A DNA stretch of 64,000 bases from Thiohalocapsa marina (GTDB lineage Bacteria > Pseudomonadota > Gammaproteobacteria > Chromatiales > Chromatiaceae): NCBI RefSeq assembly GCF_008632335.1, contig NZ_VWXX01000005.1, positions 62,001-126,000 of the forward strand. Reading direction: 5' to 3'. This document shows positions 34,551 through 44,144 of this stretch, piece after piece. The position numbers were made by a program, and so were the translations under genes. Every line of letters starts with the position of its first letter. Within the stretch, counting starts at the first letter, position 1. Under the pieces are notes generated by a model. That model was not told where the DNA came from. It did no database searches and saw only the letters and a list, made by a program, of their open reading frames with translations.

Positions 34551-34877
34551 TCATAGGTTGCTGTCGACGAACACCGTGAGCTGGGACTTTGACACGGCGC
34601 CGACCTTGATCGCCTCGGCCTCGCCGTTCTTGAACAGGATCAGGGTCGGAATGCCCCGCACGTTGTAACGCTCGGTGACGGCACGGTTCTGGTCGATGTC
34701 GATCTTGGCGATCCGCAGCCGACCGGCGTACTCGGCGGCGATCTCCTCCAGTACGGGCGCAATCATCTTGCAGGGTGCACACCAGTTGGCCCAGTAGTCG
34801 ACCAATACCGGTTTGTCCGACTGCAACACCTCTTGCTCAAAGGTGTCATCCGTTACATGCAGGATGTGTTCGCTCAC
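34551..34877 (-). CDS. trxA: thioredoxin 1
   Basis: 108-residue cytosolic dithiol oxidoreductase. The active site is WCAPC (Cys33, Cys36), not the usual [18 protein letters not shown] includes the cis-Pro loop. Upstream of rho on the same strand, as in many gammaproteobacteria, and divergent from rhlB 291 bases away. The Gly-to-Ala change within the motif could shift redox potential. Confidence 0.97.
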   Translation of the reverse strand: MSEHILHVTDDTFEQEVLQSDKPVLVDYWANWCAPCKMIAPVLEEIAAEYAGRLRIAKIDIDQNRAVTERYNVRGIPTLILFKNGEAEAIKVGAVSKSQLTVFVDSNL

Positions 34878-35168
34878 TTGACTTCGATCTCCGGTTTGTC
34901 TGTGGGAGGGGTGCGGCCATGCGGTCTCCGCTCGTTGACGGAGCGGCCCTGTGTCCGATTCGGCGTCGGGTTCTACGTCTGGCTGGAATCGTTGAGTGCC
35001 GGGTACGGGAGCAGGGCGAGTTGGAGCGCTGGCCGCGGGTTGGAAGGGGCAGGGCGGATTGGCTTTGTTCTTGGCCCCGGGGTTAAGATGCTATTTGAGC
35101 CAAAGATATCAAGATTTGCAAGTCCCGCGCGACTGCGCGGGTCAAATACTCGCCGACAGCAGGTTTCC

Positions 35169-36731
35169 ATGCCACAGACCCACCTGACCGATGTCCGTTT
35201 CGACAGCTTCGATCTGGATCCACGCATCCTCGACGGCCTGAGGGATGCCGGCTTCACGTTCTGTACCCCCATCCAGGCCGAGACCCTGCCCATCGCGCTG
35301 GCCGGCCGGGACGTGGCTGGCCAGGCGCAGACCGGCACTGGCAAGACCGCCGCGTTCCTGGTGGCGGCGATGCAGCGGTTGCTGCAGCATCCGTCGGAAT
35401 CGGAGCAGATGCCGGAGTCAGAGCCGAATGCGGAGCCGGATACGGAGTCGCAGGTTGGCCCCCGACAGCCGCGCGTGATCATCCTGGCGCCGACCCGCGA
35501 ACTCGCAGTGCAGATCCACAAGGATGCGCTGCTCATCGGTCGTCATGCGGGCCTGAAGCTGGGTCTGGTCTACGGCGGCACCGGCTACCAGCAGCAACGC
35601 GACGAGATCGCCGCCGGTGTCGACATCCTCATCGGCACCCCGGGGCGGCTGATCGACTACTTCAAGCAGCGGGTGTTCCACTTCAAGGCGGTGGAGGTGG
35701 TGATCCTGGACGAGGCCGATCGCATGTTCGATCTCGGCTTCATCAAGGACATCCGTTTCGTGCTGCGGCGCATGCCGCCGGCAACGGAACGCCTGGGCAT
35801 GCTGTTCTCGGCCACGCTGTCGTACCGGGTCACCGAACTGGCCTACGAACACATGAACGACCCGCAGATGGTCGAGATCGCGCCGGACCAGATCACGGCC
35901 GACCGGGTCACGCAGAACTGCTACATGGTCAGCAACGAGGAGAAGATTCCGCTCCTCATCGGCCTGATCCGGCAGTATTCCGAGGGCCGCATCATGGTCT
36001 TCGTGAACACCAAGCGCGAGGGCGAGCGGGTCTGGGGCTACCTGGAGGGCAACGGCATCAGTGCCGCGATGCTCTCCGGCGACGTGCCGCAGAAAAAGCG
36101 CCTGCAGCTGCTGAAGGCCTTCCAGGCCGGCGAACTGCCGGTGATGGTGGCCACCGACGTGGCCGCCCGCGGCCTGCACATCCCCGGCGTGAGCCATGTC
36201 ATCAACTACGACCTGCCGGACGATGCCGAGGACTATGTGCATCGCATCGGTCGCACCGCGCGGGCCGGCGAGGCCGGCGATGCCATCAGTTTCGTGTGCG
36301 AGAACTATGCCTTCTGCCTGCCGGACATCGAGGCCTACATCGGCGCCAAGATCCCGGTACTGCCGATCGAGGAGTCGGTGCTGGCGGAGATCGACCCGAA
36401 CAGTCGGGTACGCCTGCAACGTCGGCCCCGGGACGAGCGCGGGCCCAGAGGGTCCTCCCGGAGAGCCGCCCGGGGTGCGCCTCGCGATGCCGCCGGAAGC
36501 GGTCGCGGCGGCGCATCCGGGCGCGGGCGAGGGCGCGGTCGACAGGGGTCGGAGCGGGCCGAGGGCACCGGGCCAGCCGGCTCTGCCGGCCCCGATGCGC
36601 CGCCCGGGCCGTCCGCCACGGAGGTTGCCGCCGGCGGTGATCCGGCGCAGCCGGCAACCGGCGCGCCGACCAAGAAGCGCCGTCGGCGTCGCAAGCCGAG
36701 GTCTGGCGGCGAGGCACCGTCGGCGAGCTGA
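35169..36731 (+). CDS. rhlB: DEAD-box RNA helicase RhlB
   Basis: ATP-dependent RNA helicase of the RNA degradosome type. 520 residues with motifs AQTGTGKT (53-60), PTRELA, DEAD, SAT in [18 protein letters not shown] and HRIGRTAR. Between motif I and Ia there is an acidic insertion ([13 protein letters not shown], about 75-98) built of three 12-base repeats. The C-terminal tail from about 415 is Arg/Gly-rich (RGRGRGRQ, then [11 protein letters not shown]), a RNA-binding extension. Start ATG 35169; the frame upstream lacks similarity. The divergent trxA-rho pair is a classic rhlB neighbourhood. Confidence 0.95.
   Translation: MPQTHLTDVRFDSFDLDPRILDGLRDAGFTFCTPIQAETLPIALAGRDVAGQAQTGTGKTAAFLVAAMQRLLQHPSESEQMPESEPNAEPDTESQVGPRQPRVIILAPTRELAVQIHKDALLIGRHAGLKLGLVYGGTGYQQQRDEIAAGVDILIGTPGRLIDYFKQRVFHFKAVEVVILDEADRMFDLGFIKDIRFVLRRMPPATERLGMLFSATLSYRVTELAYEHMNDPQMVEIAPDQITADRVTQNCYMVSNEEKIPLLIGLIRQYSEGRIMVFVNTKREGERVWGYLEGNGISAAMLSGDVPQKKRLQLLKAFQAGELPVMVATDVAARGLHIPGVSHVINYDLPDDAEDYVHRIGRTARAGEAGDAISFVCENYAFCLPDIEAYIGAKIPVLPIEESVLAEIDPNSRVRLQRRPRDERGPRGSSRRAARGAPRDAAGSGRGGASGRGRGRGRQGSERAEGTGPAGSAGPDAPPGPSATEVAAGGDPAQPATGAPTKKRRRRRKPRSGGEAPSAS
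35412..35447 (+). repeat. three 12-base repeats in rhlB
   Basis: CCGGAGTCAGAG, CCGAATGCGGAG and CCGGATACGGAG are consecutive; they encode [12 protein letters not shown] in the acidic insertion between helicase motifs I and Ia. Confidence 0.75.
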
Positions 36732-36794
36732 TCCCGCAGCGACCGCGCCACGGGCCATGACAGGTTCGTCCTCGCACGTACTGCCCCGGCTGCA

Positions 36795-38312
36795 ATGACC
36801 GATGCCGCGTCGACCCTGATCCTGGGTCATCTCATCCATCTGACCGGGCGACCATCACCGGCGGGGGCGGATGCCGCGCTGGAAGACATCGCCCACGGGG
36901 CGCTGGTCATCGACCCGACCGGGCGGATCGCCTGGAAGGGGGCACACCGGCAACTCCCGGAGCACTTTCGGGGCGTCCCGGTGGTGGACTATGGCGACGC
37001 CTTCGTGCTGCCCGGATTCATCGACACCCATCTGCACTTCGGCCAGGTCAACAGCCTGGCGGCCTGGGGCGGCGGGCGACTGCTGCAGTGGCTGGAGGCC
37101 TGCATCTTCCCGGCCGAGGCCCGCCTGCAGGACCCGCACCTGGCGGAGGCGGCCGCGACGGCATTCTGTCATCGCCTGGCAAGGGCCGGCACCACCACTG
37201 CGATGGTCATGGGGTCGCCCTTCCCCCAGGCCCAGGAGTGCCTGTTCCGGGCCTTCCACGCCAGCGGCCTCCGGGCCGTGATCGGGCGCGGCATCCAGAC
37301 CACCGGGCCCGCGGCGGCGCGGCCACTGATGACCAGCGAGGCGGCGGCCCTGCAATTGACCGACGACGAAATCCGGCGCTGGCATCCGGCGGATGACGCC
37401 GCCCGGGCCCGTGCGCGGCTGCAGGTGGCCATCATGCCGCGCTTCAGCCTGTCGGTCACGCCGCAGACCCTGGCCGGCCTGGGAGAACTGTTTGACACCT
37501 GGCGCGACTGCGGGGTGTATTTTTCCACGCATCTGAGCGAGAACAACCATCCCGGCGACGGTGAGATCGCGCAGGTGTGCCGGCGCTTCGGCGTGGACTC
37601 CTACCTCGATACCTACGACGGCCGTTTCCTGCCCGGTAGCCGGGTGGGCGGCAGGAGCCTGCTGTCCCGACGCAGCGTGTTCGCCCATGCGGTGTACTGC
37701 AGCGACCGCGACCGCGAGCGCCTGCGGCTTGCCGGCGCGAGCATCGCGCATTGTCCGGTGAGCCAGCTGTTTCTGGGCAACGGCACCATGCCATGGCGCC
37801 GCACCGCCGCCAGCGGCGTCACCCTGGCGGTCGGTACCGATGTGGCCGCCGGCGATACCTGGTTCATCCCTGAGGTGCTCAACGCCTGCTACAAGGTGCA
37901 TATCAGCGAGCCGGGAGACGCCGGCATCGCCCTGTCCCCGGCAGACCTGCTGTTCGCCGCCACCGTTGCCGGTGCGCGGGCCCTGGATCTGGAGGACCGG
38001 ATCGGCAATCTGGATGTGGGACGCGAGGCCGATCTGGTGGTGCTGGACCCGCATCGACGGGAGATGCTGGCAAGTAATCTGGCCAGCACCAACCTGGCCA
38101 GCACCAATCTGGCCAGTCGCAGTCTGGCCGGTGACAGTCCGATCGGTAGCAGTCCGATCGGTGCAGGCGCCGCTGCGGATGAGCAACACATCCGTCGGGC
38201 CCGGTTGTTCAGGTTGCTGTTGCTGGCGCGGGAAACCGATGTCGCCGCAACCTGGGTGGCCGGGCGAAGGCTGGAGACCTCAGGGCCCCGGCTGCAGAAC
38301 GGCGTCGGCTGA
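36795..38312 (+). CDS. guaD: guanine deaminase
   Basis: Amidohydrolase that converts guanine to xanthine. 505 residues with metal-binding FIDTHLHFGQ (His79, His81), FSTHLSENNHPGDGE, VFAHAVYCSD and the Asp in AVGTDVAAGDT; this is the expected set for guanine deaminase. A stretch at residues 428-457 consists of six pentapeptide units (NLAST, NLAST, NLASR, SLAGD, SPIGS, SPIGA) that interrupt a normally compact C-terminal region just after EADLVVLDP; it resembles a pentapeptide-repeat helix in miniature. The last 33 bases overlap the convergent GH13 gene. Confidence 0.88.
   Translation: MTDAASTLILGHLIHLTGRPSPAGADAALEDIAHGALVIDPTGRIAWKGAHRQLPEHFRGVPVVDYGDAFVLPGFIDTHLHFGQVNSLAAWGGGRLLQWLEACIFPAEARLQDPHLAEAAATAFCHRLARAGTTTAMVMGSPFPQAQECLFRAFHASGLRAVIGRGIQTTGPAAARPLMTSEAAALQLTDDEIRRWHPADDAARARARLQVAIMPRFSLSVTPQTLAGLGELFDTWRDCGVYFSTHLSENNHPGDGEIAQVCRRFGVDSYLDTYDGRFLPGSRVGGRSLLSRRSVFAHAVYCSDRDRERLRLAGASIAHCPVSQLFLGNGTMPWRRTAASGVTLAVGTDVAAGDTWFIPEVLNACYKVHISEPGDAGIALSPADLLFAATVAGARALDLEDRIGNLDVGREADLVVLDPHRREMLASNLASTNLASTNLASRSLAGDSPIGSSPIGAGAAADEQHIRRARLFRLLLLARETDVAATWVAGRRLETSGPRLQNGVG
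38076..38165 (+). repeat. six 15-base repeats in guaD
   Basis: Units AATCTGGCCAGCACC, AACCTGGCCAGCACC, AATCTGGCCAGTCGC, AGTCTGGCCGGTGAC, AGTCCGATCGGTAGC and AGTCCGATCGGTGCA follow each other, changing gradually from an NLAST to an SPIG type. Confidence 0.85.
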
Positions 38313-39581
38313 GACCAGGACCCGCGCCATGCCAGGTCCGAGCCAGAATTCGAACGGCGTCGGCAGGTCTTCCATCGGCCAGTCCGGCGACAGGTCCCGG
38401 ATCGGGCCGGGGCTGTGGATCAGGTGGTGCAGGTTCTCGGTGTAGAAGCGCTGTCGGGTCCAGGGATCCCGGTTGAGTACCAGCAACGCCTGTCCGGGGC
38501 CATCGGCAGCCTGTTTGCGCAGCACCAGAATGGACGGGTCCGGGTAGTCCAGGCGGTCGATCGGGCCCTCGCCGGACAGCAGCGGCACGCGACGCTTGAC
38601 GGCGTTCACCTGGCCGATGAAGCCGGTCAGGTCCAGGTTCGGCGTCTCCCAGTCGTCCGGCGTGGTGGCGACCACGTCCAGCCGCCGGCGAAAGCCGTAC
38701 TCGAAGCCGATGGGGATCATCACGCCGCTGGCGAACAGCGCGGTGAACAGGTAGCGCTGGCGCAGGGCGTCGGCGTTGCCCTGGAACTCGTCGAACATCC
38801 GGCGCGTGTCATGACTTTCCGGAAAGCCGATGGACGGGGCGATGTGGCGCGTGGCCGCGTACTGCTCCAGTAGCCAGTCGCCGTGAAAGTCCCACCATTT
38901 GCTGCTGTTGAAGATGGCGTCGAAGCCGGCGGAGGCGGTCTCCCGGGTCTGCTCCGGCGAACAGCCCAGGGTCTCCGCCACGAACACCGTGTCCGGGTGG
39001 GCGGCGCGGATGTGCGTGATCAGCCGCCGCCAGAAGTCCGCAGGGATCTGGTAGGCCGCGTCACAGCGGAAACCGCGAAAGCCGAGACCCACCAGGTGTT
39101 CTACCATCCGCACGCAGTAGGCCAGCAGGCCGTCCGGGTGGTCGGGCTGCTGCAGCGCCCGGCGGTGGTCGAACTGCGCCAGGTCGCGCCAGACGACCTT
39201 GTTGCCGCTGTCCTCGATGCAGTACGGATGCGCAATGCGACCGCGCTCGCGCAGGAACCAGTCCGGATGCTGCTGCACCAGCGAGCTGTCATCGGCGCAA
39301 TGGTTGATTACCAGATCGATCATCAGCGACAGGCCGCTGGCCTCGGCGCGCCGGGCCATGGCGCGCACCTGGGCCTTGGCGTCGTCGACGTCGGTGGTCT
39401 GCGACAAGGCCGGGTTGATGGCGAAGTAGTCGGCGATGGAGTAGAGGCTGCCGGAACGTCCGAGTTGCTGGATCGGGTTGACGAACACCCAGTCGAAGCC
39501 CATGGACGCCGCCCGCTCCAGGTGCGGCTGCCAGTGCTCGAATGGGCCGGCGAGAAGCGGAAACAGGTTGTAGACGTTCAT
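38280..39581 (-). CDS. GH13 alpha-amylase-family protein
   Basis: 433-residue (beta/alpha)8 protein of the alpha-amylase superfamily next to glgA/glgB, so probably acts on glycogen or maltooligosaccharides. DLVINHCADDS (region I), nucleophile Asp in GFRGFRCDAAYQIP, Glu in VFVAETLGCS and the HD pair in FPESHDTRRMF are intact. It lacks the extra N-terminal domains of GlgB/GlgX, and residues after the barrel form one short beta-sandwich domain. Specific activity cannot be named. It follows glgA by 21 bases and its 3' end overlaps guaD convergently. Confidence 0.8.
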   Translation of the reverse strand: MNVYNLFPLLAGPFEHWQPHLERAASMGFDWVFVNPIQQLGRSGSLYSIADYFAINPALSQTTDVDDAKAQVRAMARRAEASGLSLMIDLVINHCADDSSLVQQHPDWFLRERGRIAHPYCIEDSGNKVVWRDLAQFDHRRALQQPDHPDGLLAYCVRMVEHLVGLGFRGFRCDAAYQIPADFWRRLITHIRAAHPDTVFVAETLGCSPEQTRETASAGFDAIFNSSKWWDFHGDWLLEQYAATRHIAPSIGFPESHDTRRMFDEFQGNADALRQRYLFTALFASGVMIPIGFEYGFRRRLDVVATTPDDWETPNLDLTGFIGQVNAVKRRVPLLSGEGPIDRLDYPDPSILVLRKQAADGPGQALLVLNRDPWTRQRFYTENLHHLIHSPGPIRDLSPDWPMEDLPTPFEFWLGPGMARVLVSADAVLQPGP

Positions 39582-39602
39582 GGGGTGTGTCGCGGGCGAT
39601 TG

Positions 39603-41459
39603 CTAGCGGTTGCGGATGAAGTCGTAGATGTTCAGGTAATCCTGTCCGGGGCGATTCCAGGAATAGTCGCTGCGCATGGCGTTGCGGATCAGCTCGCGGA
39701 AGTGATCCGGGTACTGGTAGTAGCAGTCGATGGCGCGGCCCAGGGCCGATTCCAGACCCGCGGTGTCATAGTTGTCGAAGCGGTAGCCGTTGCGCTCGTG
39801 CAGCGGGCGATCGGAATGGTCCTTGTCGAACACAGTGTCTGCCAGGCCGCCGACGGTGCGCACCACCGGAATGGTGCCGTAGCGCAGCGCGATGAGCTGG
39901 GTCAGGCCGCAGGGCTCGAACTGGCTCGGCACCAGCATGACGTCGGCGCCGGCATAGATCAGGTGCGACAGGTCCTCGTCGAAGCCGATCTCCAGGTGAC
40001 AGTCGGGGCTGTCGTTGAGCATGTGCTTCAGGCCCCAGAAGTCGTTGTTGATGCCCTGGTCCGGGCTCGAGCCCAGCAGCACGAACTGGGCGCCGCGCTC
40101 CAGGGCGTAGAAGATCGCATGGCGCACCAGCTCCAGGCCCTTTTGCGGATCCAGACGGCCGATGAAGGCGACGATGGGCTTCTCGTTGTCCGCCAGCATC
40201 AGCCGATGACGCAGGGCACGCTTGTTGTCGTACTTGGCGTCGATGTTGTCGACGCCGTAGCGCGTCGGCAGGTAATGGTCGACCTCGGGGTTCCAGACAT
40301 CGTAGTCGATGCCGTTGACCACGCCGCCATACTTCATGTGATGGGTATGCAGGGTCGGCTCGAGGCCGAAGCCCTGGCCGCCGTCCTTGGTCTCGAAGGC
40401 ATAGCGCGGCGAGACCGTGGTGACGAAGTTGGAATAGACGATGCCGCCCTTGAGGATGTTCAGTGCATTCTTGTGGTGGTTGTCGCCGAGGCGGTGCCAG
40501 TCGAAGTAGCGCTCCGGCTGGTGCAGGCCGGTGGCGCGCAGCAGCTCGCCGCCGGTGACGCCCTGATGCTTGAAGTTGTGTATGGTCAGGCAGGCACGCG
40601 GATGGGTCATGCCGAGCTGCTGATAGAACTCGTACAGGAACACCGGCGCCAGCGCGGTCTGCCAGTCGTGGCAATGGATGATGTCCGGATGCTTGCCGGC
40701 CTTCCAGAGGAACTCCATGGCCGCACGGGAGAAGAAGGCATAGCGCAGCACATCGTCGTTGAAGCCGTAGATGCTGCCGCGGTTGAAGAAGTTGTCGTGG
40801 GAGTGCGGCTCGATGAAGAAGCACTTGCGCCCATGCACGAAACCGAAGAACACCGTGCAGTGGATGGCCCCTTCGTACCAGGGCACCCAGAGGTCGCGAT
40901 AGACCTCGTGCAGCTCGAAGATGTGGTCGTAACGCAGGGTGTCGTACTTGGGCAGGATGATCTCGACATGATTGCCGCGGATGGCCAGTTCGCGGCTCAG
41001 CCCGAAGACCACGTCGGCGAGGCCGCCCACCTTGGCGATAGGTGCCATCTCCGGCGTGATCTGCACGATGAACAGGCTCGGGCGATGCACAGGCTGCACC
41101 GTCTGCGGTGGCTCCGGATGCGGCTCAGGCTCAGGCTGGTAACCGGAGTCGGGCCGATGGGCGTAGCCTGCGTCGGACGTCGTCGCCGGCTCGGCAGTCA
41201 CCGATGCGCCAGCCGTGGCTGTGTCCGGCCCCGCAGCCGGCGCTGCAGCCGGCGGAGTGCTGGCGAAGGAGACGACCAGCGGCCTGGGGCGAAGGGCCGC
41301 GGTCTCCTTGGGCGCTGGCGTCGTTGCGGTGGTGCGCATCGCGCCAGGGCCTTTGGTTTCGGCCTTGGGGGCGGTCTTGGGTTCGGCCTTGGCTCCGGCG
41401 GGGGGGCCAGACTTGGGTCCCGCCGCTGTCTTCTTCTTCGGGGTCGGCTTCTTTGCCAT
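39603..41459 (-). CDS. glgA: glycogen synthase with N-terminal Ala/Pro/Lys-rich extension
   Basis: ADP-glucose (or UDP-glucose) glucan synthase, GT5 family. 618 residues versus about 480 typical. The catalytic core begins near residue 128 with LFIVQITPEMAPIAKVGGLADVV, the KxGGL donor-binding motif, followed by GHRCFFIEP-like, NFKHQGVTGGELL and IGRLDPQKGLEL blocks and FEPCGLTQLIALRYG. Residues 1-127 are low complexity, starting MAKKPTPKKKTAAG and containing PEPEPHPEPP; resembling a histone H1-like tail, they have no predicted fold. Glycine-rich loop and C-terminal domain intact. It is cotranscribed with glgB (24 bases upstream) and GH13. Confidence 0.93.
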   Translation of the reverse strand: MAKKPTPKKKTAAGPKSGPPAGAKAEPKTAPKAETKGPGAMRTTATTPAPKETAALRPRPLVVSFASTPPAAAPAAGPDTATAGASVTAEPATTSDAGYAHRPDSGYQPEPEPHPEPPQTVQPVHRPSLFIVQITPEMAPIAKVGGLADVVFGLSRELAIRGNHVEIILPKYDTLRYDHIFELHEVYRDLWVPWYEGAIHCTVFFGFVHGRKCFFIEPHSHDNFFNRGSIYGFNDDVLRYAFFSRAAMEFLWKAGKHPDIIHCHDWQTALAPVFLYEFYQQLGMTHPRACLTIHNFKHQGVTGGELLRATGLHQPERYFDWHRLGDNHHKNALNILKGGIVYSNFVTTVSPRYAFETKDGGQGFGLEPTLHTHHMKYGGVVNGIDYDVWNPEVDHYLPTRYGVDNIDAKYDNKRALRHRLMLADNEKPIVAFIGRLDPQKGLELVRHAIFYALERGAQFVLLGSSPDQGINNDFWGLKHMLNDSPDCHLEIGFDEDLSHLIYAGADVMLVPSQFEPCGLTQLIALRYGTIPVVRTVGGLADTVFDKDHSDRPLHERNGYRFDNYDTAGLESALGRAIDCYYQYPDHFRELIRNAMRSDYSWNRPGQDYLNIYDFIRNR

Positions 41460-41483
41460 GATTCAGGATCCTGACGTTTCGGG

Positions 41484-43877
41484 TTATTCGCTCGGGGTGC
41501 CGTGACCGGCAGCTGCGCGGTGCAGGTTGGCGTCCTCGGGATCGCTGCCCTTGATGTCGGCGGCATCGACAGCATCCGGGGCAGCCGCGGGTTCCGCGGT
41601 CAGCGGCTTCAGGATGACGCCGGCCAGCGGCGGCAGGGTCAGCCGCAACGAGTTGGGGCGGTTCATCCAGTGCACGGGCTCGGTCTGCAACGGGACGCCG
41701 CTGTTGCCGAGGCCGCTGCCGCCGAATTCAGTCGCGTCCGAGTTGAAGATCTCCCGATAGGCGCCGGTGCCGGGCGTGCCCACGCGATAATCCTGGCGGG
41801 GTACCGGGGTGAAGTTCAGCACCACCAGCACGTGGTCGTCGGTGGCGGTCGTCCGGGACCCTGTGTCCGCGTCCGGATCTGCGTCGAGGGTTGTTTCAGG
41901 GGCGGATTCAATCGCGGGGGCCGCCGTGTCCGCGGGCAGGCGGCGCTGGAAGACCAGCACCGAGTTGTGCGCGTCGTGGCAGTCGATCCACTCGAAGCCC
42001 TGGTCGTCGAAATCCCGGCCATGCAGCGGTGGCTCGGCGCGGTAGAGCGCGTTCAGGGCCTGCACCAGGGCCCGGATGCCCTGGTGGAAGGGGTACTCCA
42101 GCACATACCAGTCCAGCACCCGGGTGCTGTCCCACTCGTCCCCCTGGCCGAACTCGCTGCCCATGAACAGCAGCTTCTTGCCTGGATGCGTGTACATGTA
42201 GGCATAGAGCAGCCGCAGGTTGGCGAAGCGCTGCCATTCGTCGCCGGGCATGCGGTACAGCAGCGAGCGCTTGCCGTGGGTGACCTCGTCGTGGGAGAAG
42301 GGCAGCAGGAAGTTCTCCGAGAACGCATACACCATGCTGAAGGTCAGGGCGTCCTGGTGATACTGACGGTGGATCGGATCGTTCTTGAAGTACTCCAGGG
42401 TGTCGTTCATCCAGCCCATGTTCCACTTCAGGTCGAAGCCGAGACCACCGACATAGGTCGGCCGGGTCACCTGCGGCCAGGAGGTGGATTCCTCCGCCAT
42501 CACCAGGGCGCCGGGCACCTGGTCGTGCAGGACCTCGTTCAGCTCGCGCAGGAAGTCGATGGCCTCCAGGTTCTCGCGCCCGCCGTAGCGGTTCGGCAGC
42601 CAGTCGGTGCGCGAATAGTCCAGGTACAGCATCGACGCCACGGCATCCACCCGCAGGCCATCGATGTGGAATTCCTCCAGCCAGTACAGGGCGCTGGAGA
42701 CGAGGAAGTTCTTCACCTCGTTGCGACCGAAGTTGAAGATCAGCGTCGACCAGTCCAGGTGCTCGCCCAGGCGCGGGTCCTCGTGTTCGAACAGCGCGGT
42801 GCCGTCGAAGCGGCCCAGGCCGTGGGCATCCTTCGGAAAGTGCGCCGGCACCCAGTCCAGGATCACGCCGATGCCGTTGGCGTGGCAGTGGTCCACCAGC
42901 CAGCGGAAGTCGTCCGGGCTGCCGAAGCGGCTGGTGGGGGCGTAATAACCGGTGGTCTGGTAGCCCCAGGACAGGTCGAACGGATGCTCGGTGACCGGCA
43001 TCAGCTCGATGTGGGTGAAGCCCAGGTCGCGGACGTAGGCCACCAGGCGCTCGCCGAGTTCGCGGTAGTTCAGCATCTCGCCTTCGGGTCCGCGCTGCCA
43101 GGAGCCCAGGTGCACCTCGTAGATGCTCATGGGGCTGTGCTGCCAGTCGTGCCCGGCGCGCTGCTTCAGCCAGGCGTCGTCGTTCCAGCGGAAACGGCTC
43201 GGTGGCTCGACGATGGAGGCGGTGCTGGGCCGCACCTCGAACCGTCGACCATAGGGGTCGGATTTGAGCAGCAGGGCGCCATCGGCGGTGCGGATCTCGA
43301 ACTTGTACAGCACACCGGGCGGCAGGTCGGGGATGAACAGCTCCCAGACGCCGTTGCCGTGCCGGCGCATCGGGTGGCAGCGGCCGTCCCAGTGGTTGAA
43401 GTCGCCGACCACGCTGACCCGCGAGGCATTGGGCGCCCAGACCGAGAACACCACCCCTGCGATGCCATCGGTCTCGTGTACGTGGGCGCCGAGCAGGCGG
43501 TAGGCATGCCAGTGCCGACCCTCGCCGAACAGGTGCATGTCGAAGTCGGGCAGTTGCGGCGCGAAGGCGTAGGGGTCGTGTCCGATGTGCTCGCGATGGT
43601 CGTCGTCGCGCCAGATCAGCCGATAGCGCTCGGGTACCGCCTCAGCCGGGCCGCGCCATTCGAACAGGTCCGTCCCCTCGATGCGGGTCATGGCGTGGTT
43701 GCCTTCGGCGATGGTCACCGTCTCCGCCCGCGGCAGGATGACCCGGACGCAGACCTCGCGGCTGTTCGCATGGCCGTGGCCATCTCCTGCCGGATGCCGA
43801 CCAAGCCAGGCGAAGGGGTCGCCATGGGCGCCCTCGGCGAGTTGTCGCAGGGCGATGTCGAGCTGGTTCTGACGCAT
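41484..43877 (-). CDS. glgB: 1,4-alpha-glucan branching enzyme
   Basis: Introduces alpha-1,6 branches in glycogen. 797 residues, longer than the usual 730 or so. N-terminal domain with [17 protein letters not shown]48 ([21 protein letters not shown]), GH13 barrel with [20 protein letters not shown], nucleophile in [15 protein letters not shown], acid/base in [11 protein letters not shown] and [11 protein letters not shown]-terminal beta-sandwich. The extra length is an acidic linker ([19 protein letters not shown]) and a C-terminal tail. ATG 43877 has a GAGAGG upstream; the open frame extends 62 codons further without family similarity. First gene of glgB-glgA-GH13. Confidence 0.95.
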   Translation of the reverse strand: MRQNQLDIALRQLAEGAHGDPFAWLGRHPAGDGHGHANSREVCVRVILPRAETVTIAEGNHAMTRIEGTDLFEWRGPAEAVPERYRLIWRDDDHREHIGHDPYAFAPQLPDFDMHLFGEGRHWHAYRLLGAHVHETDGIAGVVFSVWAPNASRVSVVGDFNHWDGRCHPMRRHGNGVWELFIPDLPPGVLYKFEIRTADGALLLKSDPYGRRFEVRPSTASIVEPPSRFRWNDDAWLKQRAGHDWQHSPMSIYEVHLGSWQRGPEGEMLNYRELGERLVAYVRDLGFTHIELMPVTEHPFDLSWGYQTTGYYAPTSRFGSPDDFRWLVDHCHANGIGVILDWVPAHFPKDAHGLGRFDGTALFEHEDPRLGEHLDWSTLIFNFGRNEVKNFLVSSALYWLEEFHIDGLRVDAVASMLYLDYSRTDWLPNRYGGRENLEAIDFLRELNEVLHDQVPGALVMAEESTSWPQVTRPTYVGGLGFDLKWNMGWMNDTLEYFKNDPIHRQYHQDALTFSMVYAFSENFLLPFSHDEVTHGKRSLLYRMPGDEWQRFANLRLLYAYMYTHPGKKLLFMGSEFGQGDEWDSTRVLDWYVLEYPFHQGIRALVQALNALYRAEPPLHGRDFDDQGFEWIDCHDAHNSVLVFQRRLPADTAAPAIESAPETTLDADPDADTGSRTTATDDHVLVVLNFTPVPRQDYRVGTPGTGAYREIFNSDATEFGGSGLGNSGVPLQTEPVHWMNRPNSLRLTLPPLAGVILKPLTAEPAAAPDAVDAADIKGSDPEDANLHRAAAGHGTPSE

Positions 43878-44144
43878 CCTCGTTACCTCTCGGGATTGGA
43901 CCTGGCCGGGGCCGGCGACCTTGGGTGGTCGCACCGGCAAAAACAGTCTGGCCGCCATTATCGAACATATCGCTGCCGCGTGTGGAGCAAATACGGCAAC
44001 CGAGGGGAGGGCCACCGCCGCGACCGGAAGGCGCCGTCCGACGGGCGTCAGGCCATGGCGCATGCGGATCGGTCGGCTACATCGTCTCCTGGACTCGCTT
44101 TCCGTCTACAATCAGCGCGAATAGCGTCAATGAGGAGCGTCGGC

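Noticed and set aside
38883-41474. 863-codon plus-strand frame
   Set aside because: Antisense to the GH13 protein and glgA.
41502-44144. 880-codon upstream extension of the A2M frame
   Set aside because: It runs antisense through glgB, which has clear catalytic motifs. The real start has a signal peptide and a GAGGAG at 44145.
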